Below are positions 1-8,938 of a stretch of DNA of 64,000 nucleotides, piece after piece. Position 1 is the first letter of the stretch, and every line of letters starts with the position of its first letter. The position numbers and the translations under genes are program-made. Origin of the DNA: Planktothrix rubescens CCAP 1459/22 (GTDB lineage Bacteria; Cyanobacteriota; Cyanobacteriia; Cyanobacteriales; Microcoleaceae); assembly GCA_904830895.1 (NCBI GenBank), contig LR882958.1:1358001-1422000 (forward strand). The letters are read 5' to 3'. The notes under the pieces were generated by a model. That model had not been told where the DNA came from. It saw only the letters and a program-made list of their open reading frames with translations, and made no database searches.

Positions 1-2
1 AT

Positions 3-911
3 GTGCGATTAAAACGTCAAGAGGTATCAAAGGAAGGGTTGTGGAGCCAAATAAAGAGCTCGGTAGGGAGCTTATTTGATATGGTAGACACTTATAAAAA
101 AGAACTTGAGGAAAATTACATAAATTTAGCTAAGTTAATAATAGTTAATGACGAGCAAAGCGAAAATTTGAATCTAATCTATTTAAAAAATCTTATCAGC
201 GAAGTAAGAAGGCTATATCAGTTGCAATGTTCGGCTGAAAGTGCCAAGAAAGATTTTTTGGCTATAAAAAATCAAGTCGCTTATGAAATAAAATCTTTGG
301 AACGAATTGCTCAGCAAAATATCTCTTTGTGCAGTAACTTTAATGACTTCGAGATAAGCATGAATGGTTTCGATCCAGAACTTAGCAAAAATCTGCGAAA
401 ATTAGCAGAAAAAGTTATACCCAAGAAAGAGCAAACAGCAGAAAAAGACTATCCGTATGCTAAAAATACCATTGGTGGAGAGGTCGCTTTAATTGATGAT
501 TATGTAGTTATCAGTCAGGGTGCTATTGGCAAATTTTTTAACTTTTTTGACCAAGATGCTAACGTTGTAAAGATTCCAGTGGAAAATATAACAGTTATCA
601 ACTTTAAAGCAAGTGGCATTCTTGATGGAACTATTGAATTTGTATATCCTGGATACTTTCCAAAGCCTAATGAGATGAAGCATCAACAAGAAAATGTAAT
701 TACTTTTGGAGGAAAAGAGTGTAATGAAAACTTCAGAGCGTTTAAAGAGCTTGTAGAAAAACGAATGAGAGAAATAAAGCAACAACTAGCTAATACTTCA
801 GGAAAACCCTCAGTAGCAGATGAACTAGCTAAGTTTGCAAAGTTACACAAGGAAGGAGTTCTTACTGATGAAGAATTTTCAGCTTTGAAAGCTAAATTAC
901 TAGGGTTATAA
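3..911 (+). CDS. PH-like/SHOCT domain protein, 5' end uncertain
   Basis: A 302-residue reading from a GTG at the window edge. The frame is open to base 1, so the true start may lie outside. The first 150 residues are charged and helical, probably coiled coil. Residues about 157-258 form a beta-rich stretch (GGEVALIDDYVVIS ... NITVINFK) like the DUF4429/bacterial PH fold. The last 30 residues (ADELAKFAKLHKEGVLTDEEF) match a SHOCT domain, a short helical oligomerisation or adaptor element usually found at C-termini. Cellular role is unknown; no signal peptide or membrane segment is seen. The gene lies 28 bp before the next small ORF on the same strand. Confidence 0.6.
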   Translation: MRLKRQEVSKEGLWSQIKSSVGSLFDMVDTYKKELEENYINLAKLIIVNDEQSENLNLIYLKNLISEVRRLYQLQCSAESAKKDFLAIKNQVAYEIKSLERIAQQNISLCSNFNDFEISMNGFDPELSKNLRKLAEKVIPKKEQTAEKDYPYAKNTIGGEVALIDDYVVISQGAIGKFFNFFDQDANVVKIPVENITVINFKASGILDGTIEFVYPGYFPKPNEMKHQQENVITFGGKECNENFRAFKELVEKRMREIKQQLANTSGKPSVADELAKFAKLHKEGVLTDEEFSALKAKLLGL

Positions 912-938
912 TTTTTAACCGATCAAAATGATATCTAT

Positions 939-1208
939 TTGGGGGACTTAGAACCCAATTTAAAATCTTACTTAGAGCGTTTATCGGAATCAGAAAAACA
1001 AGTGATATATTGGTTAGCGAATCAAGATCAACCTGTGAATATTTCCCAAAAACCTGCTAATATTGAATTATCAAAACCTCAATTCTGGCAAGTGATACAA
1101 TCATTAATTCGACATAATTTAATTGAAAAAGTCGAAGCAGAAGGGCGATCGCTATTTCTATTAAATCCAATTTTTCAACACTATATTAAACAGAAGATTA
1201 AGGGTTAG
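939..1208 (+). CDS. Orphan winged-helix fragment, probably 3' remnant of an NB-ARC/STAND gene
   Basis: An 89-residue reading from a TTG. Its pattern (ERLSESEKQVIYWLA ... VIQSLIRHNLIE ... FLLNPIFQHYI) parallels the C-terminal winged-helix domain of the NB-ARC protein at 28776-30158 (NRLSELEQKIIIHL ... LASLGQRCWIE ... FTLQPMLKYYI). That domain normally follows an ATPase core, which is missing here. I infer a leftover 3' end of a larger STAND-type gene, or a stand-alone DNA-binding domain. No good ribosome-binding site is visible. Confidence 0.45.
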   Translation: MGDLEPNLKSYLERLSESEKQVIYWLANQDQPVNISQKPANIELSKPQFWQVIQSLIRHNLIEKVEAEGRSLFLLNPIFQHYIKQKIKG

Positions 1209-1243
1209 GATTGCTATAGTTCTTAATCTTCTCAGAATTAATC

Positions 1244-1280
1244 GCTATCATTCTCCGACAATCACTCAAAGAATGATAGC
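1244..1280. terminator. Perfect 11-bp inverted repeat, terminator-like
   Basis: GCTATCATTCT at 1244-1254 pairs perfectly with AGAATGATAGC at 1270-1280 across a 15-base loop. It lies between a plus-strand gene ending at 1208 and mtnA, which ends at 1398 on the minus strand, so it could serve convergent transcripts. No T-run follows directly. Confidence 0.4.
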
Positions 1281-1397
1281 TGAAAATATCAATGATCTTT
1301 GTCTTTTTTGTACCTAATTTTTAGTGAATAAAACAGTCATGATGAGGGACTTTCAATCTGGGTTTCAGTCTTCATTTATTAGTGTCTTTGTGGTTTA

Positions 1398-2450
1398 TTA
1401 AATCACAGAAAATTGTTTTAATTCCCCAGGAATAACCGCCCCTTTTTCTGTTATAATAGCGGTAATTAATTCCGCCGGAGTCACATCAAAAGCCGGATTA
1501 AAAAATTCCACTCCTTCGGGACAAATTCGAGTAGTTCCCACCTGATAAAGTTCCGTAGGATCTCGTTCTTCAATCGGAATTTCATCCCCGGTTGCTAATT
1601 TAAAATCCACCGTTGATAAGGGTGCAGCCACGAAGAAAGGAACGTTGTGAGCTTTAGCCACAATTGCTAAACTATAGGTTCCAATTTTATTCGCCGCATC
1701 GCCATTAGCTGTAATTCGATCTGCTCCAACAATTACCGCATGAATTAACCCCTGTTTCATACAATGGGCTGCCATATTATCGGAAATTAATGTTACTGGA
1801 ATTTGATCTTGTACGCACTCCCAAGTGGTTAATTTAGCTCCTTGTAACCGGGGGCGAGTTTCGTCGGCATAAACTCGATTTAACCGTCCTGAATTCCAAG
1901 CGGAACGAATAACTCCCAAGGCGGTTCCATAACCTCCGGTTGCTAAGGAACCTGTGTTACAATGGGTGAGAATATTCAGTTTTTCGGGTATTTTAGGTAA
2001 TACAATTAACCCCGCTTCTCCGATGGCAAAACAGGTTTTAATATCGTCTTCCCGAATCGTATTGGCTTTGTGTAATAGGGCGGTTTTAATCTCCTCAATT
2101 GTGCCGGGGGTTTCGGTTGCTGTTTGCAACATTTGATCAATCGCCCAAAACAAATTAACCGCCGTGGGACGGGTTGCCCGCAGGACTTGGGCAATGGGTT
2201 CTAGTTGGTTCAAAAATTCCTGACGGTCTGAAGTTTGAATCTCCCTCGCCCCCAAATATAAGCCATAGGCTGCGGCAATTCCAATGGCGGGAGCGCCCCG
2301 AACAATCATGGTTTTAATGGCTTCTGCCATTTGTTGATAGGTGGTAATTTCTATGCGGGTATATTCATCGGGGAGACGGGTTTGGTCGATGAGGGAAGCG
2401 CGATCACTTTCCCAAATAATCGGATAAACTTGAGTTAAAGTTGAGGTCAT
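1398..2450 (-). CDS. mtnA: S-methyl-5-thioribose-1-phosphate isomerase
   Basis: A 350-residue cytoplasmic enzyme of the eIF-2B alpha/MtnA family that isomerises 5-methylthioribose-1-phosphate to 5-methylthioribulose-1-phosphate in the methionine salvage pathway. Visible family signatures are the substrate loop RGAPAIG (residues 51-57), the catalytic Cys164 in [11 protein letters not shown] and the catalytic Asp244 in IVGADRI, with NKIGTYS just after. Length is normal for the family and ATG is the natural start. No other salvage gene is adjacent, so it appears to be expressed alone. Confidence 0.95.
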   Translation of the reverse strand: MTSTLTQVYPIIWESDRASLIDQTRLPDEYTRIEITTYQQMAEAIKTMIVRGAPAIGIAAAYGLYLGAREIQTSDRQEFLNQLEPIAQVLRATRPTAVNLFWAIDQMLQTATETPGTIEEIKTALLHKANTIREDDIKTCFAIGEAGLIVLPKIPEKLNILTHCNTGSLATGGYGTALGVIRSAWNSGRLNRVYADETRPRLQGAKLTTWECVQDQIPVTLISDNMAAHCMKQGLIHAVIVGADRITANGDAANKIGTYSLAIVAKAHNVPFFVAAPLSTVDFKLATGDEIPIEERDPTELYQVGTTRICPEGVEFFNPAFDVTPAELITAIITEKGAVIPGELKQFSVI

Positions 2451-2488
2451 TTTTAGAGTTAAAATTGATAGTAGAATATTGTTGCCAG

Positions 2489-2608
2489 TTATTCAATTAT
2501 AAGTCTAAGAAGTCTCCCATCCTCTAGCTCATAACCAGTATCGGTATCTTGAGCATAATTGAGAAACTCCTGCAAGGACATGATTTTTTCAGTCGTTGCA
2601 TGGGTCAT
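2489..2608 (-). pseudogene. Uma2 (DUF820) endonuclease N-terminal fragment
   Basis: A 39-codon reading that starts MTHATTEKIMSLQEF and includes TGYELEDGRLL. This is the recognisable N-terminus of Uma2-family restriction-endonuclease-fold proteins (compare the intact 187-residue copy at 43206-43769). It stops after about 20% of the usual length, before all catalytic residues, so it is a broken remnant. An in-frame upstream ATG would add six residues. Confidence 0.6.
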
Positions 2609-2672
2609 AGTTGCTTGTCCTCCCATCAACCTATCGGGTGATCCTCATCTATTATAATAATCCTAGACAAAA

Positions 2673-3899
2673 TTAGATTAAATTGAGTTTAAGTTTTAAT
2701 CTTGTCCAAATCCCACTAATTTTATAGCGCAAATATTTGAACCCAGCTTTATATAATCGTTTAAAATCATAGTCAAATAAAATAGCCATCATATCTTCTA
2801 AAGATAAATCCTTGAGATAATAAACTCCTTTATCAATAGACTGGTCACTATATTGTAAATATTTACTCAAACCCATTTGTTCTGACCAGTTCCAAGTTTG
2901 AGTATAGGTTTGTTTAATTTCTTGACGATATTCGGCAAAATTAGTTATTTTTCCCGATAGATAATCCTGAATATATCCCGCCGCAATATTAGCATTTTCC
3001 ATTCCGTGACGAATACCCTCCCCACCCAACATATTAACCATAGAAACTGCGTCTCCAATGGCAATAATATTATCCTGATAATAAATATCTTCTAACCCAC
3101 TAGAATATTTTAACATTCCCCCATGATGGTTAATAATTTTACAGGGAATTTCTGTTAAATAATCCGTTAGTAATAATTCCAGATATGAACGTAAAGTCTG
3201 AGTTTGATTTACCCATTCATGGGAACGATTTAATTTGGCAGAACCGACTTTTAAGCGATTATTTCCCATCGGAAAAATCCAAGAATAGCCCCTGGGCATC
3301 CAACGATGACCCAAAAAGAAAATTAAATCTTGAGAATATTTTTGATAATCATTTTCTGAAAGTTCAATTAAATATTCAATTCCTGTCCCGGTTAAATAAT
3401 TAGGTTGGGGTGCTTTTTTAGCATACATAACAGCCCGAGTCGGCCCAGTCCCATCGACTAAAACTTGAGTTTCTACTGAAATAATTTTCCCGGTAGACCG
3501 TTGTTTTAATTCAACAATTGTATTTTGATTCTCTTGAAAATGCTTAATATAGCGATATCCCATCCATACCTCACCGCCCTGGTTAGTAACTTCTGTAGCT
3601 AAAAATCCCCGTAATTTGGCAAAATCAAAAACAGCCCCCAAAGGTGTTGGAGACTGCCATTTTTGATTAACATTTGTGGTAATAATCACTAGATTTTGCC
3701 AAAAACTTCCAACAACAGTTTCAGGTAAATTAAATTTTTCCAAGGTTTCTAAAGGTGTGGCGGCACTGGAAAAATCATTTTTAGAGAAAGTTTCATGTTG
3801 TTCAACTAATAACACTTGCTGACCCGCTTGGGTAAGTTTTCTTGCACATTGACCTCCGGCTGGCCCCGCACCAATAATCACAACATCAAAACGTTTCAT
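2673..3899 (-). CDS. FAD-dependent oxidoreductase, geranylgeranyl reductase family
   Basis: A 408-residue flavoprotein. The N-terminal dinucleotide fold has VIIGAGPAGGQCA (G10-x-G12-x-x-G15), and the second FAD contact IIAIGDAVSM lies near residue 281, followed by GGEGIRHGMENA, as in geranylgeranyl reductases and PHBH-type hydroxylases. It probably reduces isoprenoid double bonds. It is not the standard cyanobacterial ChlP, whose N-terminus carries a PCGG motif not seen here, so the substrate is unknown. The C-terminus is basic and may attach to membrane. It is flanked by minus-strand genes with gaps over 100 bp and is probably transcribed alone. Confidence 0.75.
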   Translation of the reverse strand: MKRFDVVIIGAGPAGGQCARKLTQAGQQVLLVEQHETFSKNDFSSAATPLETLEKFNLPETVVGSFWQNLVIITTNVNQKWQSPTPLGAVFDFAKLRGFLATEVTNQGGEVWMGYRYIKHFQENQNTIVELKQRSTGKIISVETQVLVDGTGPTRAVMYAKKAPQPNYLTGTGIEYLIELSENDYQKYSQDLIFFLGHRWMPRGYSWIFPMGNNRLKVGSAKLNRSHEWVNQTQTLRSYLELLLTDYLTEIPCKIINHHGGMLKYSSGLEDIYYQDNIIAIGDAVSMVNMLGGEGIRHGMENANIAAGYIQDYLSGKITNFAEYRQEIKQTYTQTWNWSEQMGLSKYLQYSDQSIDKGVYYLKDLSLEDMMAILFDYDFKRLYKAGFKYLRYKISGIWTRLKLKLNLI

Positions 3900-4004
3900 C
3901 GGAATAAAATCTCAAGTTTAAAGAGCTATTATAGTTTAACAAATTACTGTTAATTTGATCTGATGATTTTGGATAGATGCACGGAGGTCAATATTTTGCG
4001 CGGT

Positions 4005-4541
4005 TTAATTTTTAGAATTGATTTCTCCTTTTAATTCAGGACTTTTTGAGGAGGTTATACTCGATGAAGATTGCAGAATTATTGGGTTGAAAGCAGGAAC
4101 TTGACAGGTGACTGTATTGGTTTTAGGTAAACAAGCAATGGGTTGAGTCAAAACCGAAGGAATAGAAACAAATTCACCTTTTAAAACAAAGTCATCGGCA
4201 TTCAAGACAACGCCTAAAATTTCTTGGGTAGATTTGATTTTAATAACTGCATCATCAGTCCGTCCATCCCCATCAAAATCAATTAATTTCGTATAGTCTA
4301 AATCTATTTCATTGATGCCATCGGTTAAGCCAATTTTATCCCCATCATTGAACCAATCAAAATTAGAAATCACAGGAGCATGAAACATATTATGGCTGGC
4401 ATCTTGGGTTTTAAGGACAAATATATCAGTATTGCCGTTACTACTGGGGGTTTGGGCATTTCCCGACATCGGCATGAACAAACTAATCATAAAAGGAACA
4501 ATTGTGGCAATTAAACAGCTACGAACTTGATTGGAAATCAT
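4005..4541 (-). CDS. Exported hypothetical protein
   Basis: 178 residues. Residues 1-30 are a signal peptide (basic start, hydrophobic core, cleavage after GNAQ). The mature part carries DFDGDGRTDDAVIKI near residue 90, which resembles a FG-GAP/VCBS-type calcium loop (D-x-D-x-D), and two cysteines near the C-terminus that could form a disulfide. Function is not recognised; a periplasmic or surface location is inferred. Confidence 0.55.
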   Translation of the reverse strand: MISNQVRSCLIATIVPFMISLFMPMSGNAQTPSSNGNTDIFVLKTQDASHNMFHAPVISNFDWFNDGDKIGLTDGINEIDLDYTKLIDFDGDGRTDDAVIKIKSTQEILGVVLNADDFVLKGEFVSIPSVLTQPIACLPKTNTVTCQVPAFNPIILQSSSSITSSKSPELKGEINSKN

Positions 4542-4661
4542 ACATTTTCCTAATGCTTTGATTTCACTCTACCTGGGGATTGAATAGCTTTAGTGGTTAG
4601 TGAGTGCTACTATTCTAAGTTCTACAAGGTTGATAGAAAATTGGGGGGTCTATTCCAAGAG

Positions 4662-4696
4662 AAAACCCTGATTAAATCAAGCAAAATCAGGGTTTT
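4662..4696 (-). terminator. Rho-independent terminator candidate
   Basis: AAAACCCTGATT (4662-4673) pairs with AATCAGGGTTTT (4685-4696), a 12-bp stem with flanking A/T runs. It lies about 140 bp past the stop of the vWA gene and is placed to end its minus-strand transcript. Confidence 0.6.
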
Positions 4697-4837
4697 AGAG
4701 GTTGTGTCTGTTGGTGAGAAAATAGACAGTTAGAAAATTGGAAAGTTTGCCTTTACACTCTTTAATATCCAGGGGAAACCCGGATTATCCCAAACCCCTA
4801 ATTTTAAGGATTGGATTTCCCAGTTGTTTTTTGCCTC

Positions 4838-6076
4838 TTATTTCAACACGGTTTTAGACACAATTCGGGTTTTCTTCTTATCACTTTCGGATAATTCTTC
4901 TCCCGATTGTAAGCGAGTAGCGCTGGTTTGTAACACCGTTGCTGCGTTTTTATCCCCCATTTGTAAAGCAGTTTTAGCCGCAGTTTGTAACATAGTTGCT
5001 GCCCCCGCCCGGTCGCCTTGTTGCAGTTTGGTTTCGGCAATTTGAGTTTGACGATATTTGGCTAAGGTTAAAATTTGTTGTTGCACAAACCCATCCATTT
5101 TGGGTTGATAATCACTGACAAAATTACCTTCCACCATCACCAAATCAGAATATAAATTTTTTAAATCTAAGGAAGGATCATCATAGCGGACTTGAACATG
5201 GGCGATCGCTTGTTTTCCGGGGGGAAATTTGTCAAAATATAAATTGGCTAAGACCACCCGATCCATATCTTTCATCACATCCCCTAAACGGACAATCCAT
5301 TTATCTCCTTCTTTTTGGATTGGTAATTCAATCGTATCGGGGGCAACTTGGGCGATGGGTTTGAGTTCTGCTAACCGAACATTAGGCATTAAATCCAATA
5401 ATAAATAGGAATTAGTTAAGCCCACCGACTGCATTTTATTGAACAAACGGCTGAATTGATCCAACGCTTGTTCAGGATGTTCAATATAGGCTAAAGTTCC
5501 CCCGGCAGCATCGGCAATTTTTTCTAAAACATCGGAGTTCCAATCTTCACCAAACCCCAAAGTATTAATAGTTAAGTTATAACTAGCGGCGAGTTTGGCT
5601 AATTTTAAACAGCGATCATTGTCTCCATGTTCGTTTTCACCATCGGTTAATAAAAACCCTTGAGAAATTCGTTCCTGTTTGCCCTTTCCTAATTCTTCAA
5701 TTCCTAATTTTAGCCCTTCATCAATGGCCGTCCCCCCGGAGGTTTTTAAAGCGTTGATTTTCCGTTTAATATTTTCCAAATCCGTAATATCTTGATTCGG
5801 AATTAAAACTTTAGCGCGATGATCAAAGGTTATAATAGAAATGCGATCGCCAGGTTTTAATCGATCCACTAACTCAATTGCCGCCTGTTTCACGGTTTCT
5901 AGGGGTTTTCCACTCATAGAACCGCTATGATCTAAAATTAGGCACAAATTCAAAGGGACATCGGCATCACTTTGAGAGGGAAAAGCCGAAATGGAGATCG
6001 CCAACTGACGTTGACTGTTGCCAACGGACAGATCAAAGTTGGGATCACTAAGAATTGCTTGTAAACTGAGTTTCAT
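4838..6076 (-). CDS. von Willebrand factor A domain protein
   Basis: 412 residues from the ATG at 6076. A longer in-frame reading would overlap clpR and its extra residues are not vWA-like, so I reject it. The vWA domain spans about 35-215. The metal-dependent adhesion site is complete in motif 1 (D49-x-S51-x-S53 in LDHSGSMSG), with TSGGT and LTDGEN further on. The C-terminal third is rich in helices and carries repeated ATMLQTAAKTALQ-like segments. There is no signal peptide, so it is probably cytosolic and mediates protein binding. It is divergent from clpR with only 56 bp between starts. Confidence 0.85.
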   Translation of the reverse strand: MKLSLQAILSDPNFDLSVGNSQRQLAISISAFPSQSDADVPLNLCLILDHSGSMSGKPLETVKQAAIELVDRLKPGDRISIITFDHRAKVLIPNQDITDLENIKRKINALKTSGGTAIDEGLKLGIEELGKGKQERISQGFLLTDGENEHGDNDRCLKLAKLAASYNLTINTLGFGEDWNSDVLEKIADAAGGTLAYIEHPEQALDQFSRLFNKMQSVGLTNSYLLLDLMPNVRLAELKPIAQVAPDTIELPIQKEGDKWIVRLGDVMKDMDRVVLANLYFDKFPPGKQAIAHVQVRYDDPSLDLKNLYSDLVMVEGNFVSDYQPKMDGFVQQQILTLAKYRQTQIAETKLQQGDRAGAATMLQTAAKTALQMGDKNAATVLQTSATRLQSGEELSESDKKKTRIVSKTVLK

Positions 6077-6132
6077 TATGATTACCTGAAGTTGCGCTAC
6101 TATTTTTATAAGTTTAAGGTTGAGAATTCCTG

Positions 6133-6819
6133 ATGAGAGAACCCATTCAAGCTGTGCAATCGGCATATTCTTACACCGATAGCCCGATTCGGACTCCCCC
6201 GCCAGATTTGGAATCCCTTCTGTTGAAGGAAAGGATTGTCTATCTGGGACTTCCCCTGTATTCGTCCGATGACATCAAACGCCAAGTGGGGATTGATGTT
6301 ACTGAACTGATTATCGCTCAACTGCTTTACTTACAGTTCGACGATCCTGATAAACCTATCTATTTCTACATCAACTCCACGGGAACTTCCTGGTATGGAG
6401 GGGATGCAATTGGGTTTGAGACTGAAGCTTTTGCCATTTGCGATACTTTGGGCTATATTAAGCCTCCGGTTCATACTATTTGCATCGGTCAAGCCATGGG
6501 AACCGCAGCCATGATTTTAGCCGCGGGGACTAAAGGTTTCCGGGCGAGTTTACCGAATGCAACCATTGTTTTAAATCAAACCAAAAGTGGGGCAAGAGGT
6601 CAAGCAACGGATATCCAAATTCGGGCAAAAGAAGTTCTCGATAATAAGAGAACTATGTTAGAAATTTTAGCAAAAAATACCGGACAATCGGTAGAAAAAA
6701 TTTCTAAAGATACCGATCGGATGTTCTATTTAACGCCAGAAGCAGCCAAGGAATATGGCTTAATTGATAAGGTGTTAAAAAGTCGAAAAGAACTTCCCGC
6801 ATTGGTGGCAACGGTTTAA
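6133..6819 (+). CDS. clpR: ClpR, non-catalytic ClpP-like subunit
   Basis: 228 residues of the ClpP fold with the N-terminal extension typical of cyanobacterial ClpR. The catalytic Ser is replaced by Gly123 ([11 protein letters not shown], where ClpP has [11 protein letters not shown]) and the catalytic His by Asn148 (VLNQ instead of IHQ). In cyanobacteria ClpR forms mixed heptamers with ClpP3 inside the essential ClpCP protease, where it is structural. The gene is 29 bp upstream of clpP, and the pair forms an operon as in other cyanobacteria. Confidence 0.92.
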   Translation: MREPIQAVQSAYSYTDSPIRTPPPDLESLLLKERIVYLGLPLYSSDDIKRQVGIDVTELIIAQLLYLQFDDPDKPIYFYINSTGTSWYGGDAIGFETEAFAICDTLGYIKPPVHTICIGQAMGTAAMILAAGTKGFRASLPNATIVLNQTKSGARGQATDIQIRAKEVLDNKRTMLEILAKNTGQSVEKISKDTDRMFYLTPEAAKEYGLIDKVLKSRKELPALVATV

Positions 6820-6848
6820 AATTAATTGAAGTTAAAAAGGTAAAAGCT

Positions 6849-7463
6849 ATGCCGATTGGAGTTCCAAGTGTCCCTTATCGTCTTCCAGGTAGTCAATACG
6901 AAAGATGGATTGATATTTATACCCGTTTAGGTGTAGAACGCATTTTATTTTTGGGTCAAGAAGTCACCGATAGTTTAGCCAATCGGATTGTGGCACAAAT
7001 GCTATATTTGGATGCGGAAGATTCTAATAAGCCAATTTATTTGTATATCAATTCTCCGGGGGGATCGGTAACAGCAGGTATGGCAATTTACGATACCATG
7101 CAATATATTAAAGCCGATGTGGTGACGATTTGTGTGGGTTTAGCGGCTTCCATGGGAGCTTTTCTATTAGCCGCAGGAACCCCCGGAAAACGGTTAGCTT
7201 TACCCCATGCCAGAATTATGATTCACCAACCATTAGGCGGGGCAAGGGGTCAGGCAACGGATATCGAAATTGAAGCCAGAGAAATTTTGAGAATCCGCAG
7301 TTTATTGAATGACATTTTAGTCACTCGTACCGGGCAAACTTTGGAGAAAATTCAGAAAGATACGGATCGGGATTATTTCTTATCTGCCCAGGAAGCCAAG
7401 GATTATGGTTTAATTGACCAAGTGATTGAAGAACGGGCGACCGTGGCTTTAACCGCAGGTTAA
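6849..7463 (+). CDS. clpP: ATP-dependent Clp protease proteolytic subunit (ClpP3 type)
   Basis: 204 residues with an intact Ser101-His126-Asp175 triad ([25 protein letters not shown]). It is the catalytic partner of ClpR in the cyanobacterial ClpP3/R core, which works with the ClpC chaperone to degrade unfolded and regulatory proteins in the cytosol. It follows clpR at 29 bp with a plausible AAGG ribosome-binding site. A hairpin at 7487-7507 closes the operon. Confidence 0.94.
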   Translation: MPIGVPSVPYRLPGSQYERWIDIYTRLGVERILFLGQEVTDSLANRIVAQMLYLDAEDSNKPIYLYINSPGGSVTAGMAIYDTMQYIKADVVTICVGLAASMGAFLLAAGTPGKRLALPHARIMIHQPLGGARGQATDIEIEAREILRIRSLLNDILVTRTGQTLEKIQKDTDRDYFLSAQEAKDYGLIDQVIEERATVALTAG

Positions 7464-7486
7464 GGGTTAACAATTCACTATAATAT

Positions 7487-7507
7487 TGGATGGGTTTTTC
7501 CCATCCA
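7487..7507 (+). terminator. Terminator of the clpR-clpP operon
   Basis: GGATGGG (7488-7494) and CCCATCC (7500-7506) form a perfect stem with a five-T loop, 25 bases after the clpP stop. Only a short T-run follows. Confidence 0.6.
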
Positions 7508-7583
7508 TTTATCCTCTATTTGCTTTTCTATTTGTGAAATTTACTTCCCATATTATTAACTTAAGTCACTGATACAATTAGTG

Positions 7584-8204
7584 ATGGATACAACAGACTA
7601 TTACCGACAATTAGGGTTAAGATTAGGGGCGAGTTTAGAGGCGGTGAAAACCTCTTATCGGCAGCTTGCCAGACAATATCATCCTGACGTCAATCCTGGA
7701 AATGAAGTCGCTAGAGATAAGTTTATGGCGATTACAGAAGCCTATAAATTTTTATTAACTATCGCTAAATCAGAAGCGGAATTAGCACCCGTTACGGCTT
7801 CAAAAAAAACCGTTACATCGGGATCTAAAGTTCCCCAATATCAACCTACAAAAGTTAAAATCACGCCCAAAAGTCCACCGATTGAGTTTAATCCTGAATT
7901 AACAAAAGAAGAACAAAAAATTAAGGAAAATTCCTATTTACAGTTACAACAATTATTAAAATACAAGCGTTTTCCCAGGGCGATCGCATTAATTGAAGGT
8001 TTGGCCCAACGCATTCCCCATGATCCTGAAATTCGCCAATGGCAAGCGATTTCCTATCAACGTTGGGGACGACAATTAATTACGGAAAAGCAGGTTGATA
8101 AAGCGAGAAATTATTTAAAAAAAGCCTTAAAAACCGACCCCCATAATCGGGCATTATGGGCAGAAGTGGAACGGGATTTTAGACAGTTGGAAAAGATTTA
8201 TTAA
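7584..8204 (+). CDS. J-domain protein with C-terminal TPR-like helices
   Basis: 206 residues from ATG 7584; a GTG at 7581 is an alternative. Residues 1-65 are a J domain with the invariant HPD at 33-35 (QYHPDVNPG), which stimulates DnaK ATPase. There is no Gly/Phe or zinc region, so it is a type III Hsp40. After a Lys/Pro linker (75-110), residues 125-205 form paired helices like tetratricopeptide repeats (AIALIEGLAQRIPHDPEIRQW). It probably brings DnaK to a specific client. It sits in its own transcription unit downstream of the clp terminator. Confidence 0.82.
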   Translation: MDTTDYYRQLGLRLGASLEAVKTSYRQLARQYHPDVNPGNEVARDKFMAITEAYKFLLTIAKSEAELAPVTASKKTVTSGSKVPQYQPTKVKITPKSPPIEFNPELTKEEQKIKENSYLQLQQLLKYKRFPRAIALIEGLAQRIPHDPEIRQWQAISYQRWGRQLITEKQVDKARNYLKKALKTDPHNRALWAEVERDFRQLEKIY

Positions 8205-8260
8205 TCTCTAGGTGCCGGGTTTTTGAACTATACTTTTGCGAAGATTTGTAAAAAAAGATA

Positions 8261-8297
8261 AAAAATCCCAATGATGCTTGATTTGCTGGGCTTTTTT
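8261..8297 (+). terminator. Weak terminator hairpin
   Basis: AAAAATCCCA (8261-8270) faces TGGGCTTTTTT (8287-8297) across a 16-base loop. The stem is short and imperfect, but the trailing T-run fits termination of the J-domain gene. Confidence 0.45.
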
Positions 8298-8341
8298 AGG
8301 TATAATCGGGTCATTTATTATTTTCGCCTAAAATTTGTTAT

Positions 8342-8932
8342 ATGAGACACAAATCTCTAGTTTTCACCGGCTTAATTGCCTTGTGTAGTAGCTTTTTAGC
8401 ACCTCAAACGGCTTTGAGTCAACCCGCACCAGGACAAAAAGGGTTTTTCTGCGATACCTCCACTGGAACCCCGACAACACTGTATCAAAACACCCAAGGA
8501 AGTCGAGAACCTTGGATTAAATGGGAGTCTGATGTGTTTTCAGGAGCAGGTTATGATCCCCTAAGACGGTGTACAGAAGTCAGTGGACGTTTAGAAACCT
8601 ATCGCCAGAACAAACAGCTTAAATATATCACGGGAGGGATAATGAACAGTCAACCCGTCATCTGTACAGCCAGTCAAGTTAATGGTCGTTGTGAAGGATT
8701 GATTTTTACCCTAAAACCCGGTCAGGACGTGATCGCCACATTGAATAAACTGTTAGCTTGGCGAGAAGGACAAGCGGGTGTTCCCTCTCTGTCTGAAAGT
8801 GGCGCAATTCCTTATATTGATGTGAGTGGACGCTTGGAAAATGATAGCAATTCCGTGACTACTCCTCAATTAAATTCTCAACCCGTTGTTGCACCACAAA
8901 CTACACCTAGCAACGGTTCACGGGAGCTTTAA
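8342..8932 (+). CDS. COP23-domain exported protein
   Basis: 196 residues with a signal peptide (cleavage near ALSQ, residues 24-27). The mature protein matches the COP23 family (circadian oscillating polypeptide, described in Cyanothece): FFCDTSTGTPTT, then WIKWESDVFSGAGYDPLRRC, RLETYRQNKQLKYITGG, and paired cysteines (VICTA ... NGRCEG). Family function is unknown; it is exported or outer-membrane associated. It is 6 bp upstream of a trypsin-like protease, so the two are co-transcribed. Confidence 0.85.
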   Translation: MRHKSLVFTGLIALCSSFLAPQTALSQPAPGQKGFFCDTSTGTPTTLYQNTQGSREPWIKWESDVFSGAGYDPLRRCTEVSGRLETYRQNKQLKYITGGIMNSQPVICTASQVNGRCEGLIFTLKPGQDVIATLNKLLAWREGQAGVPSLSESGAIPYIDVSGRLENDSNSVTTPQLNSQPVVAPQTTPSNGSREL

Positions 8933-8938
8933 ACACAG

